The notes below the pieces were generated by a model. The model was not told the origin of the DNA, did not search any database, and saw only the letters and a program-made list of their open reading frames with translations. From assembly GCF_003614975.1 (NCBI RefSeq), contig NZ_QZWI01000008.1, forward strand, positions 1 through 64,000: DNA of 64,000 bases, written 5' to 3'. This document shows positions 39,738 to 48,608 of this stretch, in pieces. The translations under genes and the position numbers were made by a program. Within the stretch, counting starts at the first letter, position 1; the number at the start of each line of letters is the position of its first letter. This stretch comes from Rahnella bruchi. Its GTDB lineage: Bacteria > Pseudomonadota > Gammaproteobacteria > Enterobacterales > Enterobacteriaceae.

Positions 39738-39782
39738 TGGTATAATCAGCGATTACCTTCCCTCTGGCGTTACGCCGGAGGG
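39738..39782 (+). promoter_or_regulatory. dusA promoter with strong leader hairpin
   Basis: TGGTATAAT (39738-39746) is an extended -10 with a perfect TATAAT. About 14 bases on, CCCTCTGGCG and CGCCGGAGGG (39760-39769, 39773-39782) form a 10-bp stem with a TTA loop. The hairpin is near the 5' end of the message and 34 bases before the chosen start. No T-run follows, so it is not a terminator. Confidence 0.6.
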
Positions 39783-39816
39783 AGCGCCACGAACCCCTTC
39801 AGCGAATGTCAGGCCG

Positions 39817-40845
39817 ATGTCAGAAACTCAACACGCAATGCCCCAAACCACTCCGTTTTCCGCCCAGCGTTTTTCCGTTGCGCCGATGCTCGACTGGACC
39901 GATCGCCACTGTCGCCATTTTCACCGGCTGATGACCGGCCAGACGTTGTTGTATACCGAAATGGTGACCACCGGTGCCATTATTCACGGCAAAGGGGATT
40001 ATCTCGGGTTTGGCGACGCTGAGCATCCGGTGTCCTTGCAGCTTGGCGGCAGTAATCCGGCTGACCTTGCGCATTGCGCGAAACTGGCAGAAGAACGGGG
40101 TTATGACGAAATTAACCTCAACGTCGGTTGTCCGTCGGATCGCGTGCAGAACGGCATGTTTGGTGCCTGTCTGATGGGGCAGGCGTCCCTGGTGGCTGAC
40201 TGCATCAAAGCCATGCGCGATGTGGTCTCGATTCCGGTCACGGTCAAAACGCGCATCGGTATTGACGAGCAGGACAGCTATGAATTCCTGTGCGATTTTA
40301 TCCGTCAGGTTTCAGAAAACGGCGGCTGTGATACTTTCATTATCCATGCGCGCAAAGCCTGGCTTTCCGGCCTCAGCCCGAAAGAAAACCGTGAGATTCC
40401 GCCGCTGGATTACCCGCGTGTGTATCAGCTTAAGCGTGATTTCCCGCAGCTGACGATGGCGATCAACGGCGGCATTAAAACGCTCGAAGAGGCCAAAACG
40501 CATCTCCAATTTATGGATGGCGTCATGGTCGGTCGCGAAGCTTACCAGAATCCGGGTCTGTTGCTGAACGTGGATCGCGAGCTGTTTGGCTCCGACGCGC
40601 CGCTGAAAACCGGGCCTGATATTATCCGCGCGCTGTATCCGTATATCGAGGCGGAGCTGAGCAAAGGCACCTATCTGGGCCACATTACGCGTCATATTCT
40701 TGGTCTGTTCCAGGGCGTGCCGGGCGCGCGTCAGTTCCGTCGTCACCTGAGTGAAAACGCACATAAAGCAGGCGCGGGCATCGATGTTGTTGAACAGGCT
40801 TTGCAGATGGTCGCTCAGCAGCAGGAAACTGCCACTCAGGCTTAA
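39817..40845 (+). CDS. dusA: tRNA-dihydrouridine synthase A
   Basis: DusA reduces uridines 20/20a in the tRNA D loop using FMN and NADPH. The 342-residue product has the family core: [30 protein letters not shown], the signature [21 protein letters not shown] with the catalytic Cys in [31 protein letters not shown] and [11 protein letters not shown] for FMN phosphate. The ATG at 39817 is preferred; the frame runs open to 39730, across the leader hairpin and promoter, and the ATG at 39838 is also possible. Confidence 0.95.
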   Translation: MSETQHAMPQTTPFSAQRFSVAPMLDWTDRHCRHFHRLMTGQTLLYTEMVTTGAIIHGKGDYLGFGDAEHPVSLQLGGSNPADLAHCAKLAEERGYDEINLNVGCPSDRVQNGMFGACLMGQASLVADCIKAMRDVVSIPVTVKTRIGIDEQDSYEFLCDFIRQVSENGGCDTFIIHARKAWLSGLSPKENREIPPLDYPRVYQLKRDFPQLTMAINGGIKTLEEAKTHLQFMDGVMVGREAYQNPGLLLNVDRELFGSDAPLKTGPDIIRALYPYIEAELSKGTYLGHITRHILGLFQGVPGARQFRRHLSENAHKAGAGIDVVEQALQMVAQQQETATQA

Positions 40846-40961
40846 TAACAGAGTGAGCAAACTCACTATCTGTTAGTCAAATTTACTATATTTTTGCAGG
40901 CCATTTGTGCCTGCGAATTATTTTTTCCTTACCATTCAATCAATTATTCCCTCCGTCATAC

Positions 40962-40977
40962 TGGCACGTATCTTGTA
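40962..40977 (+). promoter_or_regulatory. sigma-54 promoter of pspG
   Basis: TGGCACGTATCTTGTA matches the -24/-12 pattern (TGGCAC, five bases, TTGC) except for T in place of the last C. It lies about 60 bases before pspG, a known sigma-54/PspF-dependent gene in enterobacteria, so the assignment is well supported by context. Confidence 0.8.
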
Positions 40978-41037
40978 ATAGTTAACGCGTGTTCTGACAT
41001 CACGTCTTTTTGCACATGGCTTATTAAGGAGCACCCG

Positions 41038-41274
41038 ATGCTGGAAATTCTCTTCGTGCTTGGTTTTTTCTTTATGCTGATGCTGACCGGTATTTCTCTG
41101 CTGGGCATGGTCGCTGCGCTGATCGTCGCATTTGCTGTGATGATGTTGGGTGGGTTCCTGGCAATTGTTATAAAAATGTTGCCATGGCTGATTTTGGCTG
41201 TGGTCGCGGTGTGGATTTACCGGGCATTCATTAAGCCGGACCAGCCAAAATATCGCCGCCGCCGTTTGCCGTAA
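41038..41274 (+). CDS. pspG: phage shock protein G
   Basis: PspG is a small inner-membrane effector of the phage shock response, which protects the proton-motive force. The 78-residue protein (E. coli 80) has two or three hydrophobic segments (LFVLGFFFMLMLTGISLLG, MVAALIVAFAVMMLGG, LPWLILAVVAVWI) and a basic C-terminal tail (KYRRRRLP). It starts at 41038 after AAGGAGCACCCG; a longer frame to 40894 would run through the sigma-54 promoter. Expression should need PspF and sigma-54. Confidence 0.93.
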   Translation: MLEILFVLGFFFMLMLTGISLLGMVAALIVAFAVMMLGGFLAIVIKMLPWLILAVVAVWIYRAFIKPDQPKYRRRRLP

Positions 41275-41381
41275 TTTCTGCTGCCAATAATTGGTTTTCG
41301 TAACTGCATGAAATGCAGGTGATTAACGCTGGTCTTTTGAGCACAAAAAAATGTAACCGTTGCAGCGATAACTTTTGCTTA

Positions 41382-41397
41382 TGTGCTAGCGATCACA
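41382..41397 (+). promoter_or_regulatory. CRP-like site in a gene-free gap
   Basis: TGTGCTAGCGATCACA matches the CRP consensus TGTGA-N6-TCACA at nine of ten positions. It lies in the 380-base gap 41275-41654 between pspG and qorA, which holds no ORF longer than a few codons on the plus strand and ends in a strong terminator. Either an unrecognised small RNA starts downstream, or the site acts on a distant gene. Confidence 0.45.
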
Positions 41398-41616
41398 GGC
41401 TGGGTCAGAATGTGCGGTCAAAGTGCATAAATCATATTTTTTAACATGGGTGACTGTTAGGATGGAATGCATTGCTGATTAACGTATCGCAAAACGAATT
41501 CATCAAGTCCGCTGAGGCACACAATAGTCGCATAAGTGACATCGCCCTGTGGATTTACCCGGCAGTACCCTACAGCAGTACCCGTCTGAAATCAGAGGTC
41601 GTCTGAGTCAGGCAGT

Positions 41617-41650
41617 AAAAAAGGCTTTCACATCAGTGAAAGCCTTTTTT
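41617..41650. terminator. strong bidirectional terminator next to qorA
   Basis: AAAAAAGGCTTTCAC and its exact complement make a 15-bp stem with loop ATCA and A/T runs on both sides. It ends qorA on the minus strand and would also end any plus-strand transcript from the gap. Confidence 0.93.
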
Positions 41651-41654
41651 GCAT

Positions 41655-42638
41655 TTATGGGATGAGCAGGCTCGAGCCCTGCGTCACGCGGCTTTCCAGC
41701 GTTTGATGCGCGCGTCTGGCTTCTGAGAGCGGGAATTTCTGCGCTTCGCTGACATCCACTTTTATCGCGCCACTGGCAATCAGGGAGAACAACTCGTTGC
41801 TCGCCTGCGCCAGTTCTTCGCGGTTAGTTACGTAGCCATTCAGGGAAGGGCGCGTGACGAACAGCGAACCTTTCTGATTGAGGATCGCCAGATCCACGCC
41901 TTTTACCGGGCCGGAAGCGTTGCCGAAACTGACCAGTAAACCGCGGCGTTTCAGACTGTTCAGCGATTTTTCGAAGGTATCTTTACCCACTGAATCGTAA
42001 ACCACCCCGACTTTTTCGCCGTTGGTCAGTTCCGCCACGCGGGTCGCGATATCTTCTTTCTGATAATTAATCGTTGCCCAGGCACCGGCCTGTTTAGCGC
42101 GTTCGGCTTTTTCATCAGAACCGACAGTCCCGATCAGCTTCACGCCCAGCGCTTTTGCCCACTGGCAGGCGATCAGGCCCACGCCACCGGCGGCAGCATG
42201 GAAAAGAATGGTTTCGCCTGCCTGCACTTCGTGGGTCTGGCGCAGTAAATAGTAAACCGTCAGCCCCTTAAGGAAGGAGGCCGCCGCCTGTTCAAAACTG
42301 ATGGCGTCCGGCAACAGGGCGATTTTTTCCTGCGGCACGTTATGGAATTCGCTGTAAGCGCCGAGCGCCGATTGTGCATACACCACGCGGTCGCCCGGTT
42401 TAATACCGGCCACGCCGCTGCCGACTTTACTGACAATCCCCGCCGCTTCGGTCCCTAAACCGGCCGGAAAACTGGCGGGCGCATACAAACCGCTGCGCAC
42501 GTAGGTATCGATATAGTTGATACCGATGGCTTTATTCTCGACCTGAACTTCGCCTGCCTGCGGATCTTGTGGCTGATAATCAACGTATTGCAGTACATCA
42601 GGTGTGCCTGTCTCAGAAAACTGAATGCGCTTTGCCAT
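41655..42638 (-). CDS. qorA: NADPH:quinone oxidoreductase
   Basis: QorA is a zinc-free medium-chain dehydrogenase that reduces quinones with NADPH. The 327-residue product equals the E. coli length. The quinone oxidoreductase pattern is seen as AAAGGVGLIACQWAKALGVKLI (NADPH fold, about 145-166) with GINYIDTYVRSGLY near the start and GLGTEAAGIVSKVG. It lacks the zinc ligands of alcohol dehydrogenases. It is divergent from dnaB and ends at a strong terminator. Confidence 0.95.
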   Translation of the reverse strand: MAKRIQFSETGTPDVLQYVDYQPQDPQAGEVQVENKAIGINYIDTYVRSGLYAPASFPAGLGTEAAGIVSKVGSGVAGIKPGDRVVYAQSALGAYSEFHNVPQEKIALLPDAISFEQAAASFLKGLTVYYLLRQTHEVQAGETILFHAAAGGVGLIACQWAKALGVKLIGTVGSDEKAERAKQAGAWATINYQKEDIATRVAELTNGEKVGVVYDSVGKDTFEKSLNSLKRRGLLVSFGNASGPVKGVDLAILNQKGSLFVTRPSLNGYVTNREELAQASNELFSLIASGAIKVDVSEAQKFPLSEARRAHQTLESRVTQGSSLLIP

Positions 42639-42820
42639 GTTTTTCCCTCGTGATGGAGTCTGATTTCAACCCTAGGCTAAATGTCCGAGACAATCCAGAT
42701 TTTCGGCACTAAGGGTTAATACCCTTTTGAAATGGTTTATACTGTCGCGCGAGTCTGGCTCCGAATTTTGGAAACCCGACGCTCATAAAACAGGCGCTTA
42801 GAGCAGGAACTAATCCACAG

Positions 42821-44227
42821 ATGGCAGCAAAAAAACCGACCAATCAACAGAACGAAAACCGCGATCGCCAGATGGAAGGATTGAAACTTCCGCCGCATTC
42901 GCTGGAAGCTGAACAATCCGTTCTGGGCGGGCTGATGCTGGACAACGAACGCTGGGATAACGTCGCCGAGCGCGTGGTCAGCAATGACTTCTTCAGCCGC
43001 CCGCATCGCCTGATTTTCACCGAAATGCAGCGTTTGCTGGAAATGAGCAAACCGATCGACCTGATTACGCTTTCTGAATCTCTGGAACAAAAAGGCGATC
43101 TGGATTCCGTCGGCGGTTTCGCCTATCTGGCCGAACTCTCGAAAAACACCCCAAGTGCGGCGAACATCGGTGCTTATGCCGACATTGTGCGTGAACGCGC
43201 CGTCGTTCGTGAAATGATTTCCGTTGCCAATGAAATTGCCGATGCGGGTTATGATCCGCAGGGCCGCAGCAGCGAAGACCTCTTGGATTTAGCCGAATCC
43301 CGCGTATTCCAGATTGCCGAAAGCCGCGCCAGTAAAGACGAAGGCCCGAAAAGTATCGACCGCATTCTGGAAAGCACCGTTTCCCGTATCGAAGAATTGT
43401 TCCAGCGTCCGCACGACGGCGTGACCGGTGTGTCCACCGGCTATGCGGATCTCGATAAGAAAACCGCCGGTCTGCAAAAATCAGACCTCATCATTGTGGC
43501 GGCACGTCCGTCGATGGGTAAAACCACATTTGCGATGAACCTCGCCGAAAACGCGGCGATGATGCAGGATAAACCGGTCTTAATCTTCAGTCTGGAAATG
43601 CCCGGTGACCAGATCATGATGCGTATGCTGGCGTCGCTATCCCGCGTCGACCAGACAAAAATCCGTACCGGTCAGCTTGATGATGAAGACTGGGCGCGAA
43701 TTTCCAGCACCATGGGCATTCTGCTGGAAAAACGTAACATGTATATCGATGACTCATCCGGTCTGACGCCAACCGAAGTCCGTTCGCGTGCGCGACGTAT
43801 CTTCCGCGAGCACGGCGGCCTGAGCCTGATCATGATCGACTACCTCCAGCTGATGCGCGTTCCGGCGCTGTCTGATAACCGTACGCTGGAAATTGCCGAA
43901 ATCTCCCGCTCGCTGAAAGCACTGGCGAAAGAATTGCAGGTGCCGGTAGTGGCGCTGTCGCAGCTGAACCGAAGCCTGGAGCAGCGTGCCGATAAGCGCC
44001 CGGTCAACTCCGACTTACGTGAATCCGGCTCCATCGAGCAGGATGCCGACTTAATCATGTTCATCTATCGTGACGAGGTTTATCACGATAACAGTGAAGA
44101 AAAAGGCATCGCGCAAATCATCCTCGGTAAACAACGTAACGGTCCGATCGGTACTGTCCGCCTGACCTTTAACGGTCAGTGGTCGCGATTTGATAATTAC
44201 GGCGGCCCGCAATACGACGAAGATTAA
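42821..44227 (+). CDS. dnaB: replicative DNA helicase
   Basis: DnaB is the hexameric 5'-3' helicase at the replication fork. The 468-residue product (E. coli 471) has the N-terminal primase-binding domain (SLEAEQSVLGGLMLDNERWD), a linker around 155-200, and the RecA-like domain with Walker A ARPSMGKTTFAMN, Walker B LIMIDYLQLM, and VVALSQLNRSLEQRADKRP with RESGSIEQDADLIMF. It is divergent from qorA and followed by alr, as in E. coli. Confidence 0.98.
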   Translation: MAAKKPTNQQNENRDRQMEGLKLPPHSLEAEQSVLGGLMLDNERWDNVAERVVSNDFFSRPHRLIFTEMQRLLEMSKPIDLITLSESLEQKGDLDSVGGFAYLAELSKNTPSAANIGAYADIVRERAVVREMISVANEIADAGYDPQGRSSEDLLDLAESRVFQIAESRASKDEGPKSIDRILESTVSRIEELFQRPHDGVTGVSTGYADLDKKTAGLQKSDLIIVAARPSMGKTTFAMNLAENAAMMQDKPVLIFSLEMPGDQIMMRMLASLSRVDQTKIRTGQLDDEDWARISSTMGILLEKRNMYIDDSSGLTPTEVRSRARRIFREHGGLSLIMIDYLQLMRVPALSDNRTLEIAEISRSLKALAKELQVPVVALSQLNRSLEQRADKRPVNSDLRESGSIEQDADLIMFIYRDEVYHDNSEEKGIAQIILGKQRNGPIGTVRLTFNGQWSRFDNYGGPQYDED

Positions 44228-44248
44228 TTTCCCTGTTTTGAATTTATC

Positions 44249-44270
44249 CCTCCCCTTTCACAAGGGGAGG
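44249..44270. repeat. REP-like CCTCCCC/GGGGAGG hairpin after dnaB
   Basis: CCTCCCCTT and AAGGGGAGG pair perfectly around TCAC in the 107-base dnaB-alr gap. A related hairpin with the same CCTCCCC...AAGGGGAGG core lies between the esterase gene and uvrA (55294-55322). No T-run follows. Confidence 0.6.
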
Positions 44271-44334
44271 TTAGGTGGGGTTTGGTTCTCAGTCCCGCTG
44301 TCAGAAACTCTCAATTTCATGCAAAGGACTCAAA

Positions 44335-45414
44335 ATGAAAGCGGCTACGGCTGTCATCGATCGCCGCGCTCTGCGACACAATCTGCAACGGGTGCGTCAT
44401 CTGGCGCCACAAAGCCGTCTGGTTGCGGTAGTGAAAGCAAACGCTTATGGGCATGGTCTGTTAGAGACGGTGCACAGTCTGCAGGACGCCGACTATTACG
44501 GTGTTTCCCGGCTCAGTGAGGCGCTGACACTGCGCAAAGCCGGTATCGTGAAACCTGTTCTTCTGCTCGAAGGTTTTTTCTCTGCCAGCGAATTACCCTT
44601 GCTGACTGAACATCAGCTCGATACCGCCATTCATAGTATTGAACAGCTGGAAGCGCTGGAAAACGCTCACCTCGAGCGTCCGCTGAACGTGTGGCTGAAA
44701 ATCGATACCGGCATGCACCGTTTGGGCGTTCACCCTGCGCAGGCAGAGGCGTTTTATCAGCGCCTGTGTGCTTGCAAAAATGTCATACAGCCGGTCAATA
44801 TGATGAGCCATTTCTGCCGCGCCGATGAACCGGAAAGCGATGCCACACCAAAGCAGCTGAACAGCTTTAACGCGTTTGCCGACGGCAAGCCTGGGCAGAA
44901 ATCGATCGCGGCCTCCGGCGGCATTTTGCTGTGGCCGGAATCGCATATGAATCTGGTCCGTCCTGGCATTATTTTGTACGGTGTGTCGCCAATGGAAACC
45001 GGCACAGCCAGCGATTTCGGGCTGCAACCGGCAATGACGCTGACCTCAAGCCTGATCGCCGTGCGTGACCATTTCGCCGGTGAACCGGTCGGTTACGGCA
45101 GCACATGGGTCAGTGACCGTGATACTCGTTTGGGCGTCGTAGCGATGGGGTATGGCGACGGTTATCCGCGCAGTGCGCCGAACGGCACGCCGGTGCTGGT
45201 CAATGGCCGCGAAGTGCCGATTGCCGGGCGCGTGTCTATGGACATGATCACCGTCGATTTGGGGCCGCAAGCGACAGATAAGGTCGGCGATGAAGTAATT
45301 TTCTGGGGCGAGAAGTTACCGGCTGAGCGCATTGCGCAGGCAACCGGTATCAGTGCGTATGAACTGATTACTCAGCTCAGCGAGCGCGTTGCCCGCCTTT
45401 ATATCAACGGCTAA
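44335..45414 (+). CDS. alr: alanine racemase
   Basis: Alr makes D-alanine for peptidoglycan with PLP. The 359-residue product (E. coli 359) has the PLP-lysine signature [13 protein letters not shown] near 33, [13 protein letters not shown] near 205 and the second-site motif [20 protein letters not shown] near 245. The ATG at 44335 follows AAAGGACTC; an upstream frame to 44275 crosses the repeat-side sequence and is rejected. It ends only three bases from the convergent pheC stop, with no hairpin between. Confidence 0.97.
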   Translation: MKAATAVIDRRALRHNLQRVRHLAPQSRLVAVVKANAYGHGLLETVHSLQDADYYGVSRLSEALTLRKAGIVKPVLLLEGFFSASELPLLTEHQLDTAIHSIEQLEALENAHLERPLNVWLKIDTGMHRLGVHPAQAEAFYQRLCACKNVIQPVNMMSHFCRADEPESDATPKQLNSFNAFADGKPGQKSIAASGGILLWPESHMNLVRPGIILYGVSPMETGTASDFGLQPAMTLTSSLIAVRDHFAGEPVGYGSTWVSDRDTRLGVVAMGYGDGYPRSAPNGTPVLVNGREVPIAGRVSMDMITVDLGPQATDKVGDEVIFWGEKLPAERIAQATGISAYELITQLSERVARLYING

Positions 45415-45417
45415 TTC

Positions 45418-46197
45418 TTACTTCTTCACTGCCAGCCACTGGCTGACAATCTTCTGATATTCGCCGGTGGCTTTACTCAGGTGCAGCCACTGGTCGACAT
45501 ACATCTTCCAGCTCACGTCATCACGCGGCAGCATGTAGGCCTTCTCGCCATATTGCAGCGGCTTTTTCGGGTTCACTGCACACAGCTTCGGATAATGCTT
45601 CTGCTGATACAGCGCTTCTGATGCATCCGTAATCATCACATCGGCTTTTTTATCCACCAGCTTCTGGAAGATGGTCACGTTATCGCTCAGCGCCAGCGTG
45701 CCTTTTGGCAAATGACTGTGAACAAAGGCTTCATTGGTGCCGCCCGCCGGTTCAATCAGGCGCACGGATGGCCGGTTCAGCTGTTCAACGGTCTGGTACT
45801 GACGCACATTTTCGCAGCGCACCAGTGGGATTTTTCCGTCCTGATCCAGCATGTTAGCGAACCAGGCTTTCTGCTGGCGCTTCAGCGTGACGGAAATCCC
45901 GCCCATCGCGATATCACAATGACCTGCGCTCATTTCGTCCGGCAGTGATTTCCAGGTGACCGGCACCCAGTTCACTTTTACATCCAGACTTGCCGCCAGT
46001 GATTGCGCCATCGCGATATCAATACCTTCATATTCCCCATTTTCTTTCAAAAACGTATACGGTTTATAGTCGCCGGTAGTGCAGACATTCAGCGAGCCTT
46101 TTTGTAATACGCGCTCAAGATGGGAAGACGTGGTATCCGCCTTTGCGAAAGCGGGCAAAGCAGACAGTAAGGCGAGAGAGTAGAGTACTTTTTTCAT
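45418..46197 (-). CDS. pheC: periplasmic cyclohexadienyl dehydratase, PheC-like
   Basis: The 259-residue protein has a Sec signal peptide (MKKVLYSLALLSALPAFAKA) and a family-3 binding-protein fold. It matches Pseudomonas PheC rather than a plain amino-acid receptor: TTGDYKPYTF, DIAMGGISVTLKRQQKAWF, the PAGGTNEAF segment, DNVTIFQKLVDKKADVMITDA and YMLPRDD with VDQWLHLSKATG. PheC dehydrates and decarboxylates prephenate or arogenate to phenylpyruvate or phenylalanine in the periplasm. The Glu of GGTNE is, as I recall, the catalytic acid that ordinary receptors lack. No permease or ATPase is nearby, which also argues against transport. An Lrp-type gene is divergent. Confidence 0.8.
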   Translation of the reverse strand: MKKVLYSLALLSALPAFAKADTTSSHLERVLQKGSLNVCTTGDYKPYTFLKENGEYEGIDIAMAQSLAASLDVKVNWVPVTWKSLPDEMSAGHCDIAMGGISVTLKRQQKAWFANMLDQDGKIPLVRCENVRQYQTVEQLNRPSVRLIEPAGGTNEAFVHSHLPKGTLALSDNVTIFQKLVDKKADVMITDASEALYQQKHYPKLCAVNPKKPLQYGEKAYMLPRDDVSWKMYVDQWLHLSKATGEYQKIVSQWLAVKK

Positions 46198-46320
46198 TAT
46201 TCTTTCCTTGAGTTTAAATCATGCGCAAGTATAAGAAAAAACAGCCGATAAGTATTTAACCGGTATAGTCTTTGCAATAAGAATTCGAAACATAAAAATT
46301 AAAACGACAGGAAAGGTGCC

Positions 46321-46785
46321 ATGTATAGCGTTGATGATTATGACCTGAAAATTCTGACCTTATTACAAGCCAACGGAAGACTGACCAACCAGGAATTAAG
46401 CGAACTGGTCGGGCTGTCAGCCTCGCAATGTTCACGTCGCCGGATTGGTCTGGAGCAGGCTCAGTTAATCCTCGGTTATCACGCACGTCTGGCACCGGAA
46501 GCGCTTGGCTTAGGGATGATAGGCTTAATTGAAGTGAGACTTATCAACCATTTGCCTGCACAGGTTGAGGCTTTTCACAGCATGCTGGGGGAAGTGGCTG
46601 CTATCATCGATGCCTATAAAACGACCGGTGATGCCGATTATTTGCTGAAGGTGGCCGTGAAAGATTTAGCGGGTTTAAGCACGTTGATCAGCCAAATCCT
46701 GTCAGTGCATAAAAGTGTGGCCCATGTGAAAACGTCGGTAGTACTTAACCGATTAAAAGAGAACGGATTATTAACGCCGGGCTGA
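46321..46785 (+). CDS. Lrp/AsnC-family transcriptional regulator
   Basis: The 154-residue protein has the AsnC-type helix-turn-helix (DYDLKILTLLQANGRLTNQELSELVGLSASQCSRRRIGLE) and a C-terminal RAM effector domain (VEAFHSMLGEVAAIIDAYKTTGDADYLLKVAVKDLAGL). This family senses amino acids. It is divergent from the pheC-like gene with 123 bases between, so aromatic amino acids and pheC are the natural candidates for effector and target. This is inference. ATG 46321 follows AAAGG. Confidence 0.9.
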   Translation: MYSVDDYDLKILTLLQANGRLTNQELSELVGLSASQCSRRRIGLEQAQLILGYHARLAPEALGLGMIGLIEVRLINHLPAQVEAFHSMLGEVAAIIDAYKTTGDADYLLKVAVKDLAGLSTLISQILSVHKSVAHVKTSVVLNRLKENGLLTPG

Positions 46786-47030
46786 GAAATATAAGCCTGT
46801 ATTTCGTGCGCACTGTTATGGTGATTTATGTTGGTGCAGAATCACTTTAATGGTGCATTATTTTGAATTACTATGCGCGCTCTGTGCATGTAAAGAATAA
46901 TTAACGCGTCATAAAATCTTATTTTCGATTTTTAATGCAAATTCTGTGCGTGAATATTGCCTTAATTCATATTCTCATTAATTATCTCAAAATCAGTCTT
47001 TAGTATTATTATTTTGGGGTATGGGGAATT

Positions 47031-47663
47031 ATGGCAAGTGTTGACAACATCAAACAGCCGGTTGAACAGCCGCGCATCGGGCATACGCTGGTGGAAGATG
47101 CGCTGGCGATCGTTATCGGTACGCTGATGGTCTCTTTTGGTGTGGTGATGTTGCGTCAGGTCGGGGCATTGACCGGTGGCACCGCCGGAATGGCATTTCT
47201 GGCGCATTACGTGACGCAAATTTCGTTTGGTACCGCCTTCTTTATCATTAACTTACCTTTCTATTACCTCTCTTTCCGCCGTATGGGTTTGCCGTTCACG
47301 CTGAAAACTTTCGCCGCGGTCGCGCTGGTTTCTGTATTCTCCGATCTGCATCCGCTGTTTGTGCATTTCGATCATCTTCAGCCGTTCTACGCCACGTTGT
47401 TTGCCAATGTGATTATGGGCATCGGCTTCATTGTGTTGTTCCGCCATAAAGCCAGCCTCGGCGGCGTAAACATTCTGGCGCTGTTTCTGCAGGATAAATA
47501 CGGTATCCGCGCCGGTAAGCTGCAAATGGGCGTGGATTGTTGCATCGTGCTGGCGTCGCTGTTCGTGGTGAGTTACGAAATGCTGATTGCCTCGGTGCTG
47601 GGCGCTGTCATCGTCAATCTGATTATTGCGATGAATCACCGTCCGGGGCGCTACAGCGTCTGA
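47031..47663 (+). CDS. YitT-family inner-membrane protein
   Basis: The 210-residue protein has five to six hydrophobic helices and the YitT-family segment GALTGGTAGMAFLAHYV near 44, with FRHKASLGGVNILALFLQDKYGI near 140. The family is widespread, and its transported substrate is unknown to me. The AT-rich 245-base stretch before it holds promoter-like DNA but no ORF. It is convergent with the SDR gene, with a strong terminator between. Confidence 0.85.
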   Translation: MASVDNIKQPVEQPRIGHTLVEDALAIVIGTLMVSFGVVMLRQVGALTGGTAGMAFLAHYVTQISFGTAFFIINLPFYYLSFRRMGLPFTLKTFAAVALVSVFSDLHPLFVHFDHLQPFYATLFANVIMGIGFIVLFRHKASLGGVNILALFLQDKYGIRAGKLQMGVDCCIVLASLFVVSYEMLIASVLGAVIVNLIIAMNHRPGRYSV

Positions 47664-47667
47664 AAAC

Positions 47668-47718
47668 ACAGATAAAAAAATGGCGCTGGGATATGAACCC
47701 TGCGCCATTTTTGTCTGT
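47668..47718. terminator. bidirectional terminator between the YitT and SDR genes
   Basis: AAAAATGGCGC and GCGCCATTTTT, extended by ACAGA / TCTGT outside and GGG / CCC inside, form a long stem with loop ATATGAA. It lies between the two convergent stops. Confidence 0.88.
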
Positions 47719-47731
47719 GCATCGGTATAAA

Positions 47732-48481
47732 TTACGCGCCGAAGCCGCCGTCAATTGTCAGGTTCGCACCGGTGATGTAACCCGCTTCAGGGCCGGAAAG
47801 ATAGGCAACAAAGCTGGCGATTTCGCTGTCTTTACCATAGCGGTTGAGCGCCATGTAGGAACGCATACCCTCCGCCATTTCGCCGTCTGCCGGGTTCATA
47901 TCCGTATCCACCGGGCCGGGTTGCACGTTATTTACAGTAATGCCGCGCGGGCCTAAATCGCGTGCCAGACCTTTGGTCAGGCCGACGATAGCGGATTTAC
48001 TCATGGCATACACCGCGCCGCCCTGGAAGGGCATGCGGTCGGCGTTGACGCTGCCGATGGTGATGATGCGCCCGCCGTCGGGCATGTGGCGTGCAGCCTG
48101 CTGACTGGCGACGAATACGCTGCGCACGTTGATTGCAATGGACCGGTCGAAATCATCTATTGTCAGGGCATCGATTTCGCCAAAAGCCAGTACACCGGCG
48201 TTATTCACCAGAATATCGATTTTGCCGAACGTTTTCGCCGCGCTGTCGATGGCGGTGCGAACGCTGTTTTCATCGGCGCTGTCGGCTTTAATTGCCAGCG
48301 CTTTACCGCCACCGGCTTCAATACTTTTTACCAGCGCCTGCGCTTTGTCTTCAGAGGAGACATAGGTGAATGCCACGCTGGCACCTTCGCTGGCCAGACG
48401 TTTAACGATGGCGGCGCCGATGCCGCGTGAACCGCCCTGTACAAAAGCGGCTTTACCTTGCAGTGAGTGTTGTGTGGTCAT
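47732..48481 (-). CDS. short-chain dehydrogenase/reductase (BdcA-like)
   Basis: The 249-residue SDR has the nucleotide motif GGSRGIGAAIVKRL near 16, NNAGV near 91, the catalytic Ser in ITIGSVNADR and Tyr-Lys in YAMSKSAIVG near 156, and the end TGANLTIDGGFGA. The whole resembles the FabG/BdcA branch; E. coli BdcA shares GGSRGIGAAIV, IIGSVNGDRMP and GPRGITINVVQPGP-type blocks. Substrate unknown. It is divergent from a LysR gene, with a palindrome in the gap, so the pair is a typical regulator-target unit. Confidence 0.88.
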   Translation of the reverse strand: MTTQHSLQGKAAFVQGGSRGIGAAIVKRLASEGASVAFTYVSSEDKAQALVKSIEAGGGKALAIKADSADENSVRTAIDSAAKTFGKIDILVNNAGVLAFGEIDALTIDDFDRSIAINVRSVFVASQQAARHMPDGGRIITIGSVNADRMPFQGGAVYAMSKSAIVGLTKGLARDLGPRGITVNNVQPGPVDTDMNPADGEMAEGMRSYMALNRYGKDSEIASFVAYLSGPEAGYITGANLTIDGGFGA

Positions 48482-48574
48482 TTTCTGTTGCTCCGGATGA
48501 TGAAGTTAATCGGGTTGGTGAACCGAGTATTCACCTGATCCGTCCGGTGAACTAGCCGGTAAACGCTATAATCA

Positions 48575-48595
48575 TTTCAAACTAACAGTTTGAAA
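48575..48595. promoter_or_regulatory. palindromic operator between SDR and LysR genes
   Basis: TTTCAAACT-AAC-AGTTTGAAA is a perfect 9-bp inverted repeat with a three-base centre and contains a T-N11-A pattern. It lies 13 bases before the LysR start in the divergent gap and is the likely autoregulatory site. Confidence 0.65.
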
Positions 48596-48608
48596 TCGGA
48601 GTAAACGG

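Noticed and set aside
40894-41037. N-terminal extension of pspG to 40894
   Set aside because: It would cross the sigma-54 promoter and add 48 residues not found in PspG; ATG 41038 has a good ribosome site.
45418-46197. Calling the PheC-like gene an amino-acid ABC binding protein
   Set aside because: The fold is shared, but the motif set follows PheC and there are no permease or ATPase genes nearby.
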